Source: Azorinus chamasolen (taxonomy: Eukaryota > Mollusca > Bivalvia > Cardiida > Solecurtidae). Taken from it: 64,000 nucleotides of DNA. The stretch is taken from NCBI GenBank assembly GCA_963576725.1, contig OY755236.1, positions 64,963,379 through 65,027,378 on the forward strand, given 5' to 3'. The translations under genes were made by a program, and so were the position numbers. The notes under the pieces are model-generated. The model was not told the origin of the DNA and did no database searches. It worked only from the letters and a program-made list of their open reading frames with translations. Below, piece after piece: positions 1 through 11,650 of the stretch. Within the stretch, counting starts at the first letter, position 1. Each line of letters starts with the position of its first letter.

Positions 1-584
1 AATTTAGTCTTTTTGACAATCTCAAACATGGTACCAACTTGTATTTCATGAACTTTTCCTTATTTTAAACTTAGTGTGACATAAAAAATAAAGTCACTTA
101 AAAGACAGTGACTGTAACATGTCATACAAAGCGAAAGCCCAAGGTGCAATTATCATGTAACATCTGTTTTCACAGCTAGAAACAACTACCCGTAAACAAA
201 AATATCAGCAACTACGAAAGGTGTGAAAACTGCATTTCATTAAAATGAATACAATTTTCATTGAAAAATGAATTAAACGGACCCGAAAATAATTCTGTAA
301 AATTGTTTTTTTTTCGTACAATGAAGTTCGTTAAAATGGAAACAAATTTCTATAGAAATGATTTCGGGACTATCAACTTTCTTCATAAGAAGGAGAATTT
401 TCTTGGTGTGAGTGAGTGAGTTAGTTGAGTTTTATGATACTGCAACACTATGTATACATGTATAGGTTATATGGCACCGAGATGTAGATCTTGGACATAC
501 ATTACCATATAAACCAACTGACTCTTAACTATTCCAAATCTGTAATGAGTTTTAATGTAAAAGATATCTAAATCTGGTCTTAAC
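1..584. other. Intergenic, no gene recognised
   Basis: AT-rich single-copy-looking DNA. No reading frame with recognisable protein similarity, RNA gene or clear repeat was seen. Confidence 0.5.
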
Positions 585-1039
585 TAGTGGTGTAACAATA
601 CATCAAACTATCGCACTATCGTGATAGTTCTCTATCCCAGTTACACTATCGATAGTTATTTCCAATTGACGATAGACTATTGCAATAGTTGCTCTGACTA
701 TTGATAGTTTCAATAGTTCTTTCATATAATTGGCACTGTGTTTTCAAGATGGCGTCGACCATCGCAGAGATCGAGTTTGTTAAAAACAAAAGCGGTAAAA
801 CACAAGTGGCAAAGCCCAATTCATTTTAAATCATTTCCACAAACATTTTTTAGTAAGTATTTACAGCAAAGTTATATCTAACACTGTGCAAATTTGCATT
901 TACAAGTTTTCAAATCTTGGCAATAACTATTGCAATAGTATTGCAATAGTTTCCTGCAATAGCAATAGTATTGCAATAGTACTTTCAGCAATAGCAATAG
1001 TATTGCAATAGTCAAAACTGGCCCCAATAGTCAGCCCTA
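585..1039 (+). mobile_element. hAT-type non-autonomous DNA transposon
   Basis: Flanked by a perfect 8-bp duplication GTCTTAAC (577-584 and 1040-1047), the target-site length of hAT elements. Ends are short imperfect inverted repeats, TAGTGGTGTAAC at the left and TAGGGCTG read inward from the right. The interior is full of palindromic ACTATTGCAATAGT words. A short frame at 749-829 looks like the start of a BED-type hAT transposase, so this is an internally deleted copy. Confidence 0.82.
749..829 (+). pseudogene. Remnant of hAT transposase N-terminus
   Basis: ATG followed by 25 codons and TAA inside the hAT element. EFVKNKSGKTQVAKP resembles the FKKNKDGKT..CK segment that opens the BED zinc finger of hAT transposases. 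The zinc-binding cysteines are absent, so nothing functional remains. Short, so similarity is suggestive only. Confidence 0.45.
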
Positions 1040-1133
1040 GTCTTAACCCTTTAGTCCATGAATATTCATGAAAAAAATAATGAATGCAATATACAATCAC
1101 TATGGACACTATTTTGTTCTTAAATCTTAGCAT

Positions 1134-1340
1134 TTAACCCTTTAGTCCATAAATAGAAATACACCTTTGTAAACATATAAGCAGATCAGATGGCTCCTGT
1201 AGGAGTCATCTGATAAACTATAGATATGATGCTACATGGCCAAAATTTCCTGTGTCCATGTGCTATTATACTTATTAATCTAATTAATATTCATGATGTC
1301 ATCATTTCTTTCATGAATATTCAAAAGAGTAAAGGGTTAT
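1134..1340. mobile_element. Foldback MITE, TTAA family (CCCTTTA end)
   Basis: Begins TTAACCCTTTAGTCC and ends GAGTAAAGGGTTAT; the central foldback is GATGGCTCCTGTAGGAGTCATC. TTAA flanks and CCC-starting ends are typical of piggyBac-like MITEs. Confidence 0.7.
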
Positions 1341-1562
1341 AATTATTTGTTGTCTGCAAATATTAATGTCTGCTGTTATTTTTTCTTCCAATTCTCTTTA
1401 TGAATTATAATAGTCAAAGAATGGATTTGTCTGGATCCTGACGAGACAAAGAGTCACTCCACGTCTCATCTGGACCCATACCATTTGAATAGGGGATCAA
1501 AGAATTTAAACCAGAGCTGTCCGCATAGTCAGCGTGCTCTACTTTCGTTAGTGCTGGATAGT

Positions 1563-1925
1563 GTAGTGGAAGTCTAAGTCAGAAAGGGCAGATAACTATA
1601 GCAAAATTAATTTTAGGATTACCTGCCCTTGTGGAATGGGTCCCCCTTGTAATAGTTAACATGCATACCAAATTTGAACCAAATATCTTGGACTGTTTCT
1701 GAGACATGGACCTTAACCAACAATGAAAATTCTAAGTCGAAAAAGGGGCATAACTATGGCAAAATTAATTTTAGGGTTACCTACCCTTGTGAAATGGGTG
1801 GCCCTTGTGATAGTAAACATACATACCAAATATGAACCAAATATCTTTGATGGTGAGAAATGGACCTTAACAAAAAGGTTAACCAACGCCGACGAGAGGG
1901 TCATGACAATAGCTCCATTTTTTGA
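1563..1925. repeat. Two-unit tandem repeat (~165 bp unit)
   Basis: The block aagtcagaaagggcagataa ... caaatatcttgg recurs as aagtcgaaaaaggggcataa ... caaatatctttg about 165 bp downstream, including the shared gcaaaattaattttagg. Resembles the tandem cores of bivalve hairpin elements seen elsewhere in the window. Confidence 0.7.
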
Positions 1926-2546
1926 AAAAGTGGAGCTAAAAAAGGAAGAAAATATTTCTTTTTAGTACATACATGTATATTGTAGACAGCATAATCTACT
2001 GACAAAACTTGATTAAGCCTTCTAATGAAGACTCACCCTAATAACCTTCAGTATTCAGACAGCCAATCTCCCCTTTCCACCAATTTGTAAAGCTTTTAAA
2101 ATACAAGTAGTTAAATTCAACTTGAAATTAGACTGACACCGTGACACGATAGCAAATTGTGAGATCCTGATCAAATGACTTCTTGCGGAGTTTGATCTGG
2201 GTCTGCACTATTTACATAATGTATGTTTGTCCAAATACTAATGTAATTGGGTATTGCATAATTACCTCCTTCACCTCCGGACCAAGCCTTCCTAATATCT
2301 TTCAAAGTCATATCTATATCTTTAAAGACAACCATTATCGCAAAATCACTAATACAAAATTGTCACCAACTTCAATGTTTCATTCACTTTCAGTAACTGC
2401 CCAAAGAATGCAACCATATAGTTCTATTTCACTCTGCACACTTTAAATCAAAGTTGACAAATATCAAAACATGTCTCTTGTTGATAAGGAACCAAAATTG
2501 AAAACGAACTTTCACATTAGCGGGTAGATTTTTAGAAAATGCCTTG

Positions 2547-2785
2547 TTAACCCTGTACTCCATGAATATTTATATAAGGAAAAATGTCATCATGAATATT
2601 AATTGGCTGAATAATGAAAAAAGGAATTCTTAGTCCAGGCAGAAACTGTAGAATCAGACCTAGGTATATTATTCCATAAGCAAACAGAGCAGACCCTGAT
2701 CAGATGGACCCTACAGAAGCCATCTAATCTGGGTCTTCTCTGTTTGCAAAGGCATAAAATTCATACATCTGGAGTAAATGGTTAT
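2547..2785. mobile_element. Foldback MITE, TTAA family
   Basis: Left end TTAACCCTGTACTCCATG, right end TGGAGTAAATGGTTAT, with a central CAGATGGACCCTACAGAAGCCATCT foldback in two parts. Confidence 0.6.
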
Positions 2786-3331
2786 GGCTTTGACTGTGTA
2801 TCATAGGTCGGCGGTTGCCATCTGAAGATTCTTGGCACGAATAATTTGTTTGCATCGGACAACAATGAAACAGGTAAAACATTATCACACAGTTTCACAG
2901 GAATCAACAGAGCATACGAACTTTGTAATCATATATCTTGCATTTGCCTACAAATTATCAAAGCAGTTCCTCTTGGTAAATACCACATATCCATTGCGAA
3001 ATATAATTGGTTTCTTAACATAGGCGTGTCATCTGAGGTCACTTCCTGATTCATAGTATGTAACTTATCTCTTTTTTAGAAGAAATAGTATACGGTCTAC
3101 CAATCTTTATTGAAAAATTTTGAAATGCTATAAGACCCAAAAATTTGATAACCATGTTACAGCAAATTTTAGACGTGATTAAGACCTTGTTCGTAAGTTG
3201 TGCAATATAATAAAATGATTACCAGTGTCATTAGCTTCGATTGGTTAAAAGATTCAAGTGGAAGTTTACATTTGATATTGGCAGCAATTACATGTATAGT
3301 GTAAATACTTCCTGGTTCCATTGCTCTGTAA

Positions 3332-3556
3332 TCAACCTTTCAATGCCTACTGAATATTCATAGACAAAATAGTTATAATGAAATATGAAAGGTGGAGCAT
3401 AGAAACCATCTTAAAAAGAAAAGAAACAGATCTGTTAAAAATTCCATTAGCAAACAGAGCAGACCCTGATCAGATGGCTCCTATAGCAGCTGTCTGATCT
3501 AGGTCTACTCTGTTTGCAAATGCGTGAAAAGGTGTTTAAATGAAGGAAAGGATTAA
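3332..3556. mobile_element. Foldback MITE, TTAA family
   Basis: Reverse orientation relative to most copies; ends at GAAGGAAAGGATTAA, with the shared AAACAGAGCAGACCCTGATC hairpin arm in the middle. Confidence 0.6.
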
Positions 3557-3860
3557 CTGTTACCTGCAAATTTAGTCATCTTTAAGTCTGAAATAAACAT
3601 TTCCTTGTCCTTTCCAAAGACATGTCTTGAATAGGGATCTTTAACCCATTGAACCCAGGTAAGGAGATGAGTGAGATGGCATTTGCAAACAGTGTAGATC
3701 AGGATTAGAGGACTCAAAGAGGAGCTCTCCGCTCAAGGAATTTACATTAAGGCATAAGCCTTTCCCTGTTGAATAGTCATGTAAGAAAAAATCACATTAT
3801 GAATACTTATTAGCTGAAATTTTATGATGGTTTATGAACACAGGGGTAATGAAAGAAGTT

Positions 3861-4067
3861 TTAACCCTTTCCTCCATAGGCTATTTTTAGATCCAACCAT
3901 TTTGAATCAATCTACCGAAAAGGAACATTAACTAGAGAAAAGGATTTTTTTTAAGATTTTTTTAGTTTGAAACTCCTATGGGAGCAAATGCTCTATTTAT
4001 CACAATTGTTCCATACAGTGACTTTTACAGAGGCGTAGAAAGGCGTATTTATGGAGGAAAGGGTTAA
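3861..4067. mobile_element. Foldback MITE, TTAA family B
   Basis: TTAACCCTTTCCTCCATAGG at the left and ATGGAGGAAAGGGTTAA at the right, both inside perfect TTAA duplications. Family B has its own interior (ctatttttagatccaacc) but keeps the CTCCTATGGGAG core. Confidence 0.78.
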
Positions 4068-4385
4068 ATACTTGAAAACCCAATCTCCTCTCTTCTTCAG
4101 TATGTAAAGCTGAATAATTCAACTTGGAACCATTTTGACAATATAGACTGAAATAGAAGCAAATAGTGCCAACCCTCATCAAATGGCTCCTTCTGGAACA
4201 CTTTGATCTGGGTCTACACTATTTGCCTAAGTTTGCCTGTCCACAGTATTTAAGGTAATTACGAAAGAGCAGTTTTATCTGGATCTGCACTATTTACAAT
4301 TTGTCTGTCCAAGATACTTAGGGTAATTAGTGTTTGCATGGTCCTCTAGCAAATTATACCCTTTTATACTGAGTGGACTCTACTG

Positions 4386-4576
4386 TTAACCCATTACCTC
4401 ATAGGCTATTTTTAGATACAACCTCTTTGAATAAAACTACCAAAATGGAGTATTAACTTGAGAAAAGGATTTTTTTTATAATTTTGTGATGTGAAAATGC
4501 TCTATTTATCACAATGGTTTCACAATGTGACTTTTACAGAGTCGCCAAAAGTCGTCAATATGATGAAAAGGGCTAA
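4386..4576. mobile_element. Foldback MITE, family B (diverged)
   Basis: Left end TTAACCCATTACCTCATAGG; right end diverged (GATGAAAAGGGCTAA). The central palindrome is lost. Confidence 0.6.
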
Positions 4577-4625
4577 ACACCGAGGGATCATTCCACTATG
4601 AATCTTATTCTCTATGTTCCAAGGG

Positions 4626-5125
4626 TTAACTGTTTCCCCTATGAATACTGATCTTAGAATTTATTACTGCGTGATATTCATGGACTGACTTTTTACAACG
4701 ACATATAACAAGGAAAGTTTTTGCTGTAACAGAAACCTCAGAATCAGATCTATAATATTCCATAAGCAAGCAGAGCAGACCTAACACAGATATGATTCTA
4801 CAGTTTCTGCCATGGCCAAATATTACCATGTCCATGTGCCATTAAAAAAGTAATATTCATGATGTCATTATTTCTTACATGAATATTCATGAAGTTAAGG
4901 TTAACCTATGTGGTGAAGTTTAGCCTATGTAACCCTTTCCCTAATAGTAACACCTTTAAATGCCTCTGCAAACAGAGAAGACCCAGATCAGACAACTCTT
5001 GTAGCACTTGTCTGATCAGAGGCTGTACTAATTGCTCATCTGATCCTACAGTTTGTGTCTAAACTTTGTAAAGTTTACATTATAAACAAACGAGTCAAGG
5101 AATATTCATGAAGTGAACAATTAAT
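4626..5125. mobile_element. Two degraded TTAA-family MITE copies
   Basis: One spans 4626-4904 (TTAA at both ends) and one begins at 4930 with AACCCTTTCCCTAATAG and carries the AAACAGAGAAGACCCAGATC arm. The right end of the second is unclear. Confidence 0.45.
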
Positions 5126-6113
5126 GCAAAAAAAGCTTTTTTTAAAAGTGTTAAGCTATCGGAGGAAACATTCTGATCAGTCTACACTGTTTGCAAATGC
5201 CACTACATACACTTGTTGCCCAGAATCTATGGGTTAAATTGGGGTTGGTTTTTACATACAAAAGAAGGGTCCCTTTTGAAAATTTAGTATTATTCAAAGC
5301 ATTAAAAAATGTGTGTGCATATATTTCACAATTACAAGAAGAGCAGACATCTTTTTTCAAAGCTGACTTGTTTTTAGTGCTGCAAATTCTGGCTACAGTC
5401 CATTTACTATAAACTGTGTTGACAGTATGTTAAATCTTCGCTTTCTGGTTTTGTATATCAGATTTTTTAAATCTTTGCTTTCTGGTTTTGTAATATCAGA
5501 TTTTTATCTAACCATTCAGCCATATCAGAACTATTGGGACAACTTTGACAGATCATATAACAATTTACAATATTTTCATAAGTTTAAGGACTGAAATATA
5601 GCTTGACTGAAAGACTGCACACTTTTAAGTTTGTCCTGAAAAGCTCATGAATATTAATTAGCTGAATTTTTACACTGGCCCCATGAAAACTTTGGCAGGA
5701 ACTGTAGAATCAGGGTCCATGCTTATAAATCTGACCAATCAAAAACTTGAGAACGAACTCAGACTCAACTCAAACGTTTTATAAACATGGATACCAATAT
5801 ATATATACAATGTATATATATCCTATAGGAGCCATCTGATGTGGGTCTACTCTGTTTGCAAAGGTGTAGAAAAGTGTATTTATGGAGTAAAGGATTAACC
5901 TGCTATAAAAATGATGTCTGCTTAAACCAGACCAGTTACAAGTTTTCACTTACTTCCATTTCGTTTAAGCTCGTGAGAAACTATTGACTATCAAACAGCT
6001 TTAATTCTGATGAGATGCCAAGCTACTCAGCATCTCATTTGGATCCAAACTGTTTGCAAATACCAGTTAGGTGGCACTTAGCAGGCAAAGGTTAATAAAC
6101 AATAATTATTCAT

Positions 6114-7429
6114 TTAACCTTTTCCTTCATAATCATATAAACAGCTTTTAAAGTCTTTGCAAACAGAGGAGACCAAGATCAGATGGCTCCTGTAAGAGCC
6201 GTCTGATCAGGATCTACTCTGTTTGCTTAAGAAATTATTGTAGAAATGATCCTACAGTTTTTACCATTACCAAAAAGCTTTTACTTACCGGTACGCTGTT
6301 ATAAACAAGAGAGCCATGAGGGCCTGAAGCGCTCACCTGAGATAACCCCAGGGGCGGGACAATTTTTGAACACAAGAAATCATTTGTACAACCTCGGTAA
6401 GCCACAAGGCAAAGCAGTATGCCATTAATTAAAGGTCTAAGCCTTATGGTTTCAGAGAAAAATAATATTTAATATTTTTTCCATGAAAAACTGATAAGCC
6501 CTGAGGCAGGGCCAAGTTTCGCCCAGTGGTCATGGTCGTAAGTTGAATATTATTGGCAGAGGACCACAAGCCAAAGCTACATATTTGTAGAGGACCATTA
6601 GATCATGTAACATACCAAACATAAAAGGTCTAGGCCTTACAGTTTCAGTAGATTTTTAAAGATTTTCCTATGAAAAACTGATAAGCCCTTGGGCTGGGCC
6701 ATTTTTTGCCCGAGGGTCATAATCTGAACAATCTTTGTAGAGGACCAAAGATCATGCTACATACCAAATATCAATGGTCTAGGCCTTACAGTTTAAGAGA
6801 AGAAGATTTTTAAAGATTTTCCTATGAAAAACTGACAAGCCTTTGGGCGGGGCCATTTTTGGCCCGGGGGTTATAATTTTAACAACCTTTGTAGAGGACC
6901 TTAAGATCATGCTACTTACCAAATATCAAGGGTCTAGGCCTTACAGTTTCAGAGAAGAAGATTTTTAAAGATATTCCTATGAAAAACTGATAAGCACTTG
7001 GGCGGGGGCGGGCCATTTTTTGCCCGGGGGTCATGATTTGAACAACCTTTGTAGAGGACCATAAGATCATGCTACTTACCAAATATCAAAGGTCTAGGAC
7101 TTACAGTTTCAGAGAAGAATTTTTTTAAAGATTTTCCTATGAAAAACTGATAAGCACTTGGGCGGGACCATTTTTGGTCCGGGGATCATAATGTGAACAA
7201 CGTTTCGTTCCCCCTAGCCACTGATGCTTCTGACAAAATTTGGTTAAAATCGGGTCAGCAGTTTCAGAGGAGATGTCATTTGAAAATGTGGTCGGACACT
7301 GGACACCGGACACATCACGGTCACAATAGCTCATCCTGAGCCTTCGGCTCAGGTGAGCTAAAAATACAGTTAATAAATATTCATGGTGTCATTATATCTT
7401 ACATGAATATTGAACAGGGAAAGGATTAT
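6114..7429. mobile_element. TTAA-family MITE split by a nested hairpin element
   Basis: The MITE starts TTAACCTTTTCCTTC at 6114 and resumes after 7360 with the usual aatattcatggtgtcatt and AACAGGGAAAGGATTAT end. A ~1.06-kb element (6304-7360) interrupts it. Confidence 0.72.
6304..7360 (-). mobile_element. Hairpin-capped tandem-unit element (gctcacc type)
   Basis: Starts AACAAGAGAGCC and ends with the hairpin CCTGAGCCTTCGGCTCAGG then TGAGCTAAAAA. Between them about five ~130-bp units repeat (cctatgaaaaactgataagc, gtagaggaccataagatcat). Reverse orientation relative to the copies at 25145 and 40985. Confidence 0.7.
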
Positions 7430-7783
7430 ATTGTACAGAGACAAACAGTGGAAATTTGATTATTATCTTCTCTCTTATTTGAGGACTATGCTATTCTATG
7501 CTAATTGTATAGGTTTACATGTCTCAATATTTAGAGTTAATACAAGAGTGCTAATTTGACTACACAGCCTTCTGCCCATTCATTTACATAATATAATTAT
7601 AAAAGTATATCAATATACTGTATTACTTTTACTACAATATACATGTACTATTATATCTTATATATCAAGAGGCAACCCTCCTAAGGAGCAAATGTCCAAT
7701 GGGCAATAGTCCTAAGGGACAATCGTCCAACATTCAAAAAATGTAACAGTACTAATATTATCAATTGGGATTTTGACTATATA

Positions 7784-7880
7784 ACCTGGGTGATTGATGA
7801 CTGAGTCTGGCTTATTTACCTGGGTGATTGAGAACTAAGTCCGGTTTATTTACCTGGGTGATTGATGACTGTGTTAAGCT
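7784..7880. repeat. Short tandem repeat, three ~38-bp units
   Basis: Three imperfect copies of acctgggtgattgatgactg followed by a TTATTT-ending tail. Confidence 0.7.
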
Positions 7881-8188
7881 TATTTTTTGTAATTTTTTAC
7901 ATTTAACATTTTATATGCAGGAAACAAGTGTACTGGTATTTGCAAACAGTGAAGACCTGGATCACAAGGCTACTACAGGAGCTCTCTGATCAGGGTACCA
8001 TATACCCTTTCATACTAAATGGACTATATTGCTAAATGTGAATGGATCATTGATCAACATTCAAGGTTAAACAACTGAAGTTTTAATATGTATACATGTA
8101 CAACAATTAACTTCAACTGGCACACTGTCTCTGTCATCTATGACAATATCTCTTATTTCTCTGCTAAACACTATGATAAGTACATATA

Positions 8189-8609
8189 CAGTAAAACCTC
8201 TCTATAATGACCGCTAAATTACATCAAATGTTGTGTTAAAGGCAGGTGGCTACTTAACGCTTTCCTCCATAGGCTATTTTTAGATTCAACCACTTTGAAT
8301 AAATCTACTGAAAAGGAGCATTAACTAGAGAAAAGAAAACTTTTAGATTTTTTTTAGTTTGAAACAATTGTGATAAATAGAGCATTTGCTCCTATAGGAG
8401 CAAAATTAATGCTCTATTTATGACCATGGTTTCATAAAGTGATTTTTACAAATCTAGAGGCATAGAAAGGTGTATTTATGGAGGAAAAGGTTAAAGCAAG
8501 GTGAAAGTAAAACAGAACGCTCCTATAGGAGCATCCTGTTTTATTTCGATCCACCTTGCTTTAAGCAGCCACCAGCTGCCCTTACACAATTTATAGAGAG
8601 GTTTTACTG
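8189..8609. mobile_element. pogo/Tigger-like MITE, split by an inserted MITE
   Basis: Outer ends CAGTAAAACCTCTCTATAAT and TTATAGAGAGGTTTTACTG are inverted repeats of the pogo/Tigger kind; the left side is preceded by TA. A family B MITE (8254-8494) interrupts it with TTAA on both sides. The interior carries the palindrome CGCTCCTATAGGAGC. Confidence 0.75.
8254..8494. mobile_element. Foldback MITE family B, nested
   Basis: TTAACGCTTTCCTCCATAGG to TATGGAGGAAAAGGTTAA, inserted in the pogo-like MITE. Central TTTGCTCCTATAGGAGCAAA is intact. Confidence 0.8.
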
Positions 8610-9422
8610 AATCTGTATGGTGCTCGTTAGGGTTACCCCAGAGAGGCAGTTATAATAAGAACCAACAAGTGGGTTTGGCAAAGAAATATATAGAAAACAG
8701 TTCTGATCTCAATGGCATGCCCAATTCACTTTTTGGAAAAAGAGAAGACCTTATGATCAAACTGTTCTTGTAGGATCTGTCTAACCAAGCTCTGGTCAAT
8801 TTGTTTAATTAATGAAATAAATCTTATTCTACCGTTTACCATGATGACAAAAAATCCATTGTTCCTACGTCATTATGAATTCTTGCACAAATATTCATAA
8901 GATAAAGGATTAATATGCATCCATTCTGGTAATGGAACAATTAATGTTAAATGACATTTTGCAAGTCACTTTGGATTTTATAAATATTTAAAAAATATAA
9001 TTAATATATCATATCTATTGTCAAGCTAGAAATATTTACATAAAAAATAGCATAATTATACATGTAATGATCTTACTTTTGTTTTCTAATTTATGTTTCT
9101 ACTTTCATAGTTGATATGACATTTCCATGCATCAAATTCCATACATATGCAATTATGTTACTAAATTCTATAAAAAAAAAAGAAGCTAAATAATTCATAT
9201 TAAACATAGTCTAGGCATATTATCAAGAGTAAACAAGCTAAAGGCGTTTTTTTCTGCTGGGTCATCTTGTCCTTGGTTGTGAAGGTTACACAATATTGGT
9301 TCATATGTCTGATGGATGGACAGCTATCAGGTTTAGACACAATATTCTATTGCATCATCCTACGGGTGAAAGAGATAACTGACTCCTGGACTGATAGCAC
9401 ATAAACAACACTTGGGTGTCTC

Positions 9423-10449
9423 ATCCCTACGTAATGATAAGGTCGAGCAAACGACACTTGGGTGTCTCACCATTAAGACACTCCTGATCTTATCTCTTAA
9501 GTTTATTTTGAGATAAAACCTAACAATCCCCCTCAAATTCTACGAAATCTGTCCAATGTTAGAATTTTGAGTATTTATTTGTAAAACTAGCCTATCCCTG
9601 TCTGAAAAGAGACAACCAAGCAACGTCAATGTGGTTAATGGTTAATACTATAATGTCATCACTTGAAGCTTACCTACATTTATAAAAGTATCTGCAGTCA
9701 CATAAATTTATTACCTGTAGGTGGAAATACCCTAATTACCCTTAGTATCTGGACAGACAAACATAGGCATGTAACCGGGTGTTCTTATAAAGAAACTTAC
9801 CCGCTAAGACCCAGGATCTACCCCGGGTCAACAGGTTCGCAGTCATGCACTCTACCACATCGCCATAAAAGCGCACTTGTACAGCACGGCTGTACAAGTG
9901 ATGGCAAACCTACACACTGTGACAGGCGAATAGTGCAGACCATGATCAAATGGCTCCTGAAGAAGCTGTTTGATCAGCATCCACACAATTTGCTCCTATG
10001 TCAGTCTAATTCATTAAGGTTATAAAAATGGTACCAAATTGAAAATTTAGCTGTAACAGCCAGTGAAGAAAAGAGACAGGATGTCCCATTACTAAGGGTA
10101 ATTAGGGTACTCTAAAATAGGAAAAAACACATGAAAGAATTTCAAAATAGCATTTCTCTGAAGAGAGCCATAAAGCATAACCAACAGGATACTCTTATAT
10201 CCGTATTCATTGTATTATAAGAATGAAATTGAAATTTGACCAAAACTATTTCCATAATGGTTTGGAGGAATGTTCTTCCACAAATGGTGTTCTTAACCCT
10301 TTAACGATGGAGATGCCTTTTCAAGCCTTTGCAAACAGTGTAGCCCCAGATCAGATGGCTCTGTAGGAGCAGTCTGTGATCAGGGTCTGTGCTGTTTTAC
10401 AGAACTATATTCAGGTACAACTGATTCTACAGATTCTGCCTGAGCCAAA
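9423..10449. repeat. 1-kb dispersed repeat, copy 1
   Basis: Matches 18901-19911 over about 1 kb with scattered substitutions and small indels (for example gtaatgataaggtcga at both starts and tctgcctgagccaaa/tctgtctgagccaaa at both ends). Contains a tRNA-like segment on the - strand. Confidence 0.88.
9795..9875 (-). repeat. Candidate tRNA-derived SINE head
   Basis: Read on the - strand, TGGCGATGTGGTAGAGTGCA resembles a tRNA A box and D stem, and about 35 bases on GGGGTAGATCC resembles a decayed B box. A relative occurs inside the second copy near 19280-19340. No functional tRNA cloverleaf is claimed. Confidence 0.42.
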
Positions 10450-10517
10450 AAATCCTGTGTTTATATACATGTACCATTATAAATATCCAGCTTATAATTA
10501 TTAATTATTACATTAAG

Positions 10518-10532
10518 AAGAGAGAGAGAAAA

Positions 10533-10567
<35 letters not shown>

Positions 10568-10620
10568 CAGTCATACAGACTGACAGAGACAGGCAGAGAG
10601 AGAGAGACAGAGAGAGAGAG

Positions 10621-10659
<39 letters not shown>

Positions 10660-10660
10660 G
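10518..10660. repeat. GA-rich simple repeat
   Basis: Long (GA)n / (GAGACA)n low-complexity tract. Confidence 0.95.
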
Positions 10661-11393
10661 ATGCAAATAGTTAAAGTTTAAACAATGCAGACACAAATTA
10701 TGTGAACTTGACAGAAATGTCCCTTTTGGTGACAAACTGAACATTTAATTAGTAGAAAAATACTGGCTTTCAAATATCTTTCAAATTCTATCGTTAGACA
10801 AAATTATATAAGAATTTAAGTACTCTTTGCATGCAGCTGCTGCATAATTATTTTCTGCTAACATTGCCATTTGCTACAATTTTCAATTCTATAATTATCT
10901 TTTATAATCTTCTATTTCTGTTAAAAAATTCAGACTGAATGTAAAACAATTTGGATCCTGATTGAGTCATCATCTAGATCCAAACTGCTTGCATACTATA
11001 GGTAACCAGTTTCTCTGCATGATAATCACAAATTTACCACCAGCATGCAAAGAGTTTGTTTCTTGGACAATGGAAGCAAGACTTTTTTGAAGTTCTGTGT
11101 GTATATGACTGTGTATATAAATTAAAAATGCAAATATACTGATTATTCAGCAGTCTGTCAAATGATTTTCAAAATTGAAAGCATCTTTGACTTCAAGATT
11201 AATGCAACCAGACTTAAATAAAATTAGTAAAACTAATTTCAGCATGACCGTTATATACATGTACTGCCAACTCCTACTGGAGCCATCTAACCAGGATCTG
11301 CTATATGTTTGATCCTTATGAAATAATATATCTGATTTTGCAGTGTCTGCCATGGCAAAGTATTCTTGCATGGAGTAATGGGTTTAACCCTTT

Positions 11394-11650
11394 ACTCCAT
11401 GAATATATTCATCTAAGTTGTAATAAAATAACATCATGAATATAAATTAGATCAATTTTTATATGAGACGAACATAGGAATGTCTGGGCATGGCAGAAAC
11501 TGCAGAATCATACCTATATTATATTATAAGCAAACAGAGGCTGAGCAGACCCTAATCAGACGGTGCCTATAGGAGCTACATGTCTGATCTGGGTCTACTC
11601 TGTTTGCAAATGTGTAGAAACTTGTTTTTACAGAGTAAAGGGTACGTTAA
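11394..11650. mobile_element. Foldback MITE, TTAA family
   Basis: Starts TTAACCCTTTACTCCATG and ends CAGAGTAAAGGGTACGTTAA, with the shared hairpin arms (gagcagaccctaatcagacg, gtctgatctgggtctactct). Confidence 0.65.
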
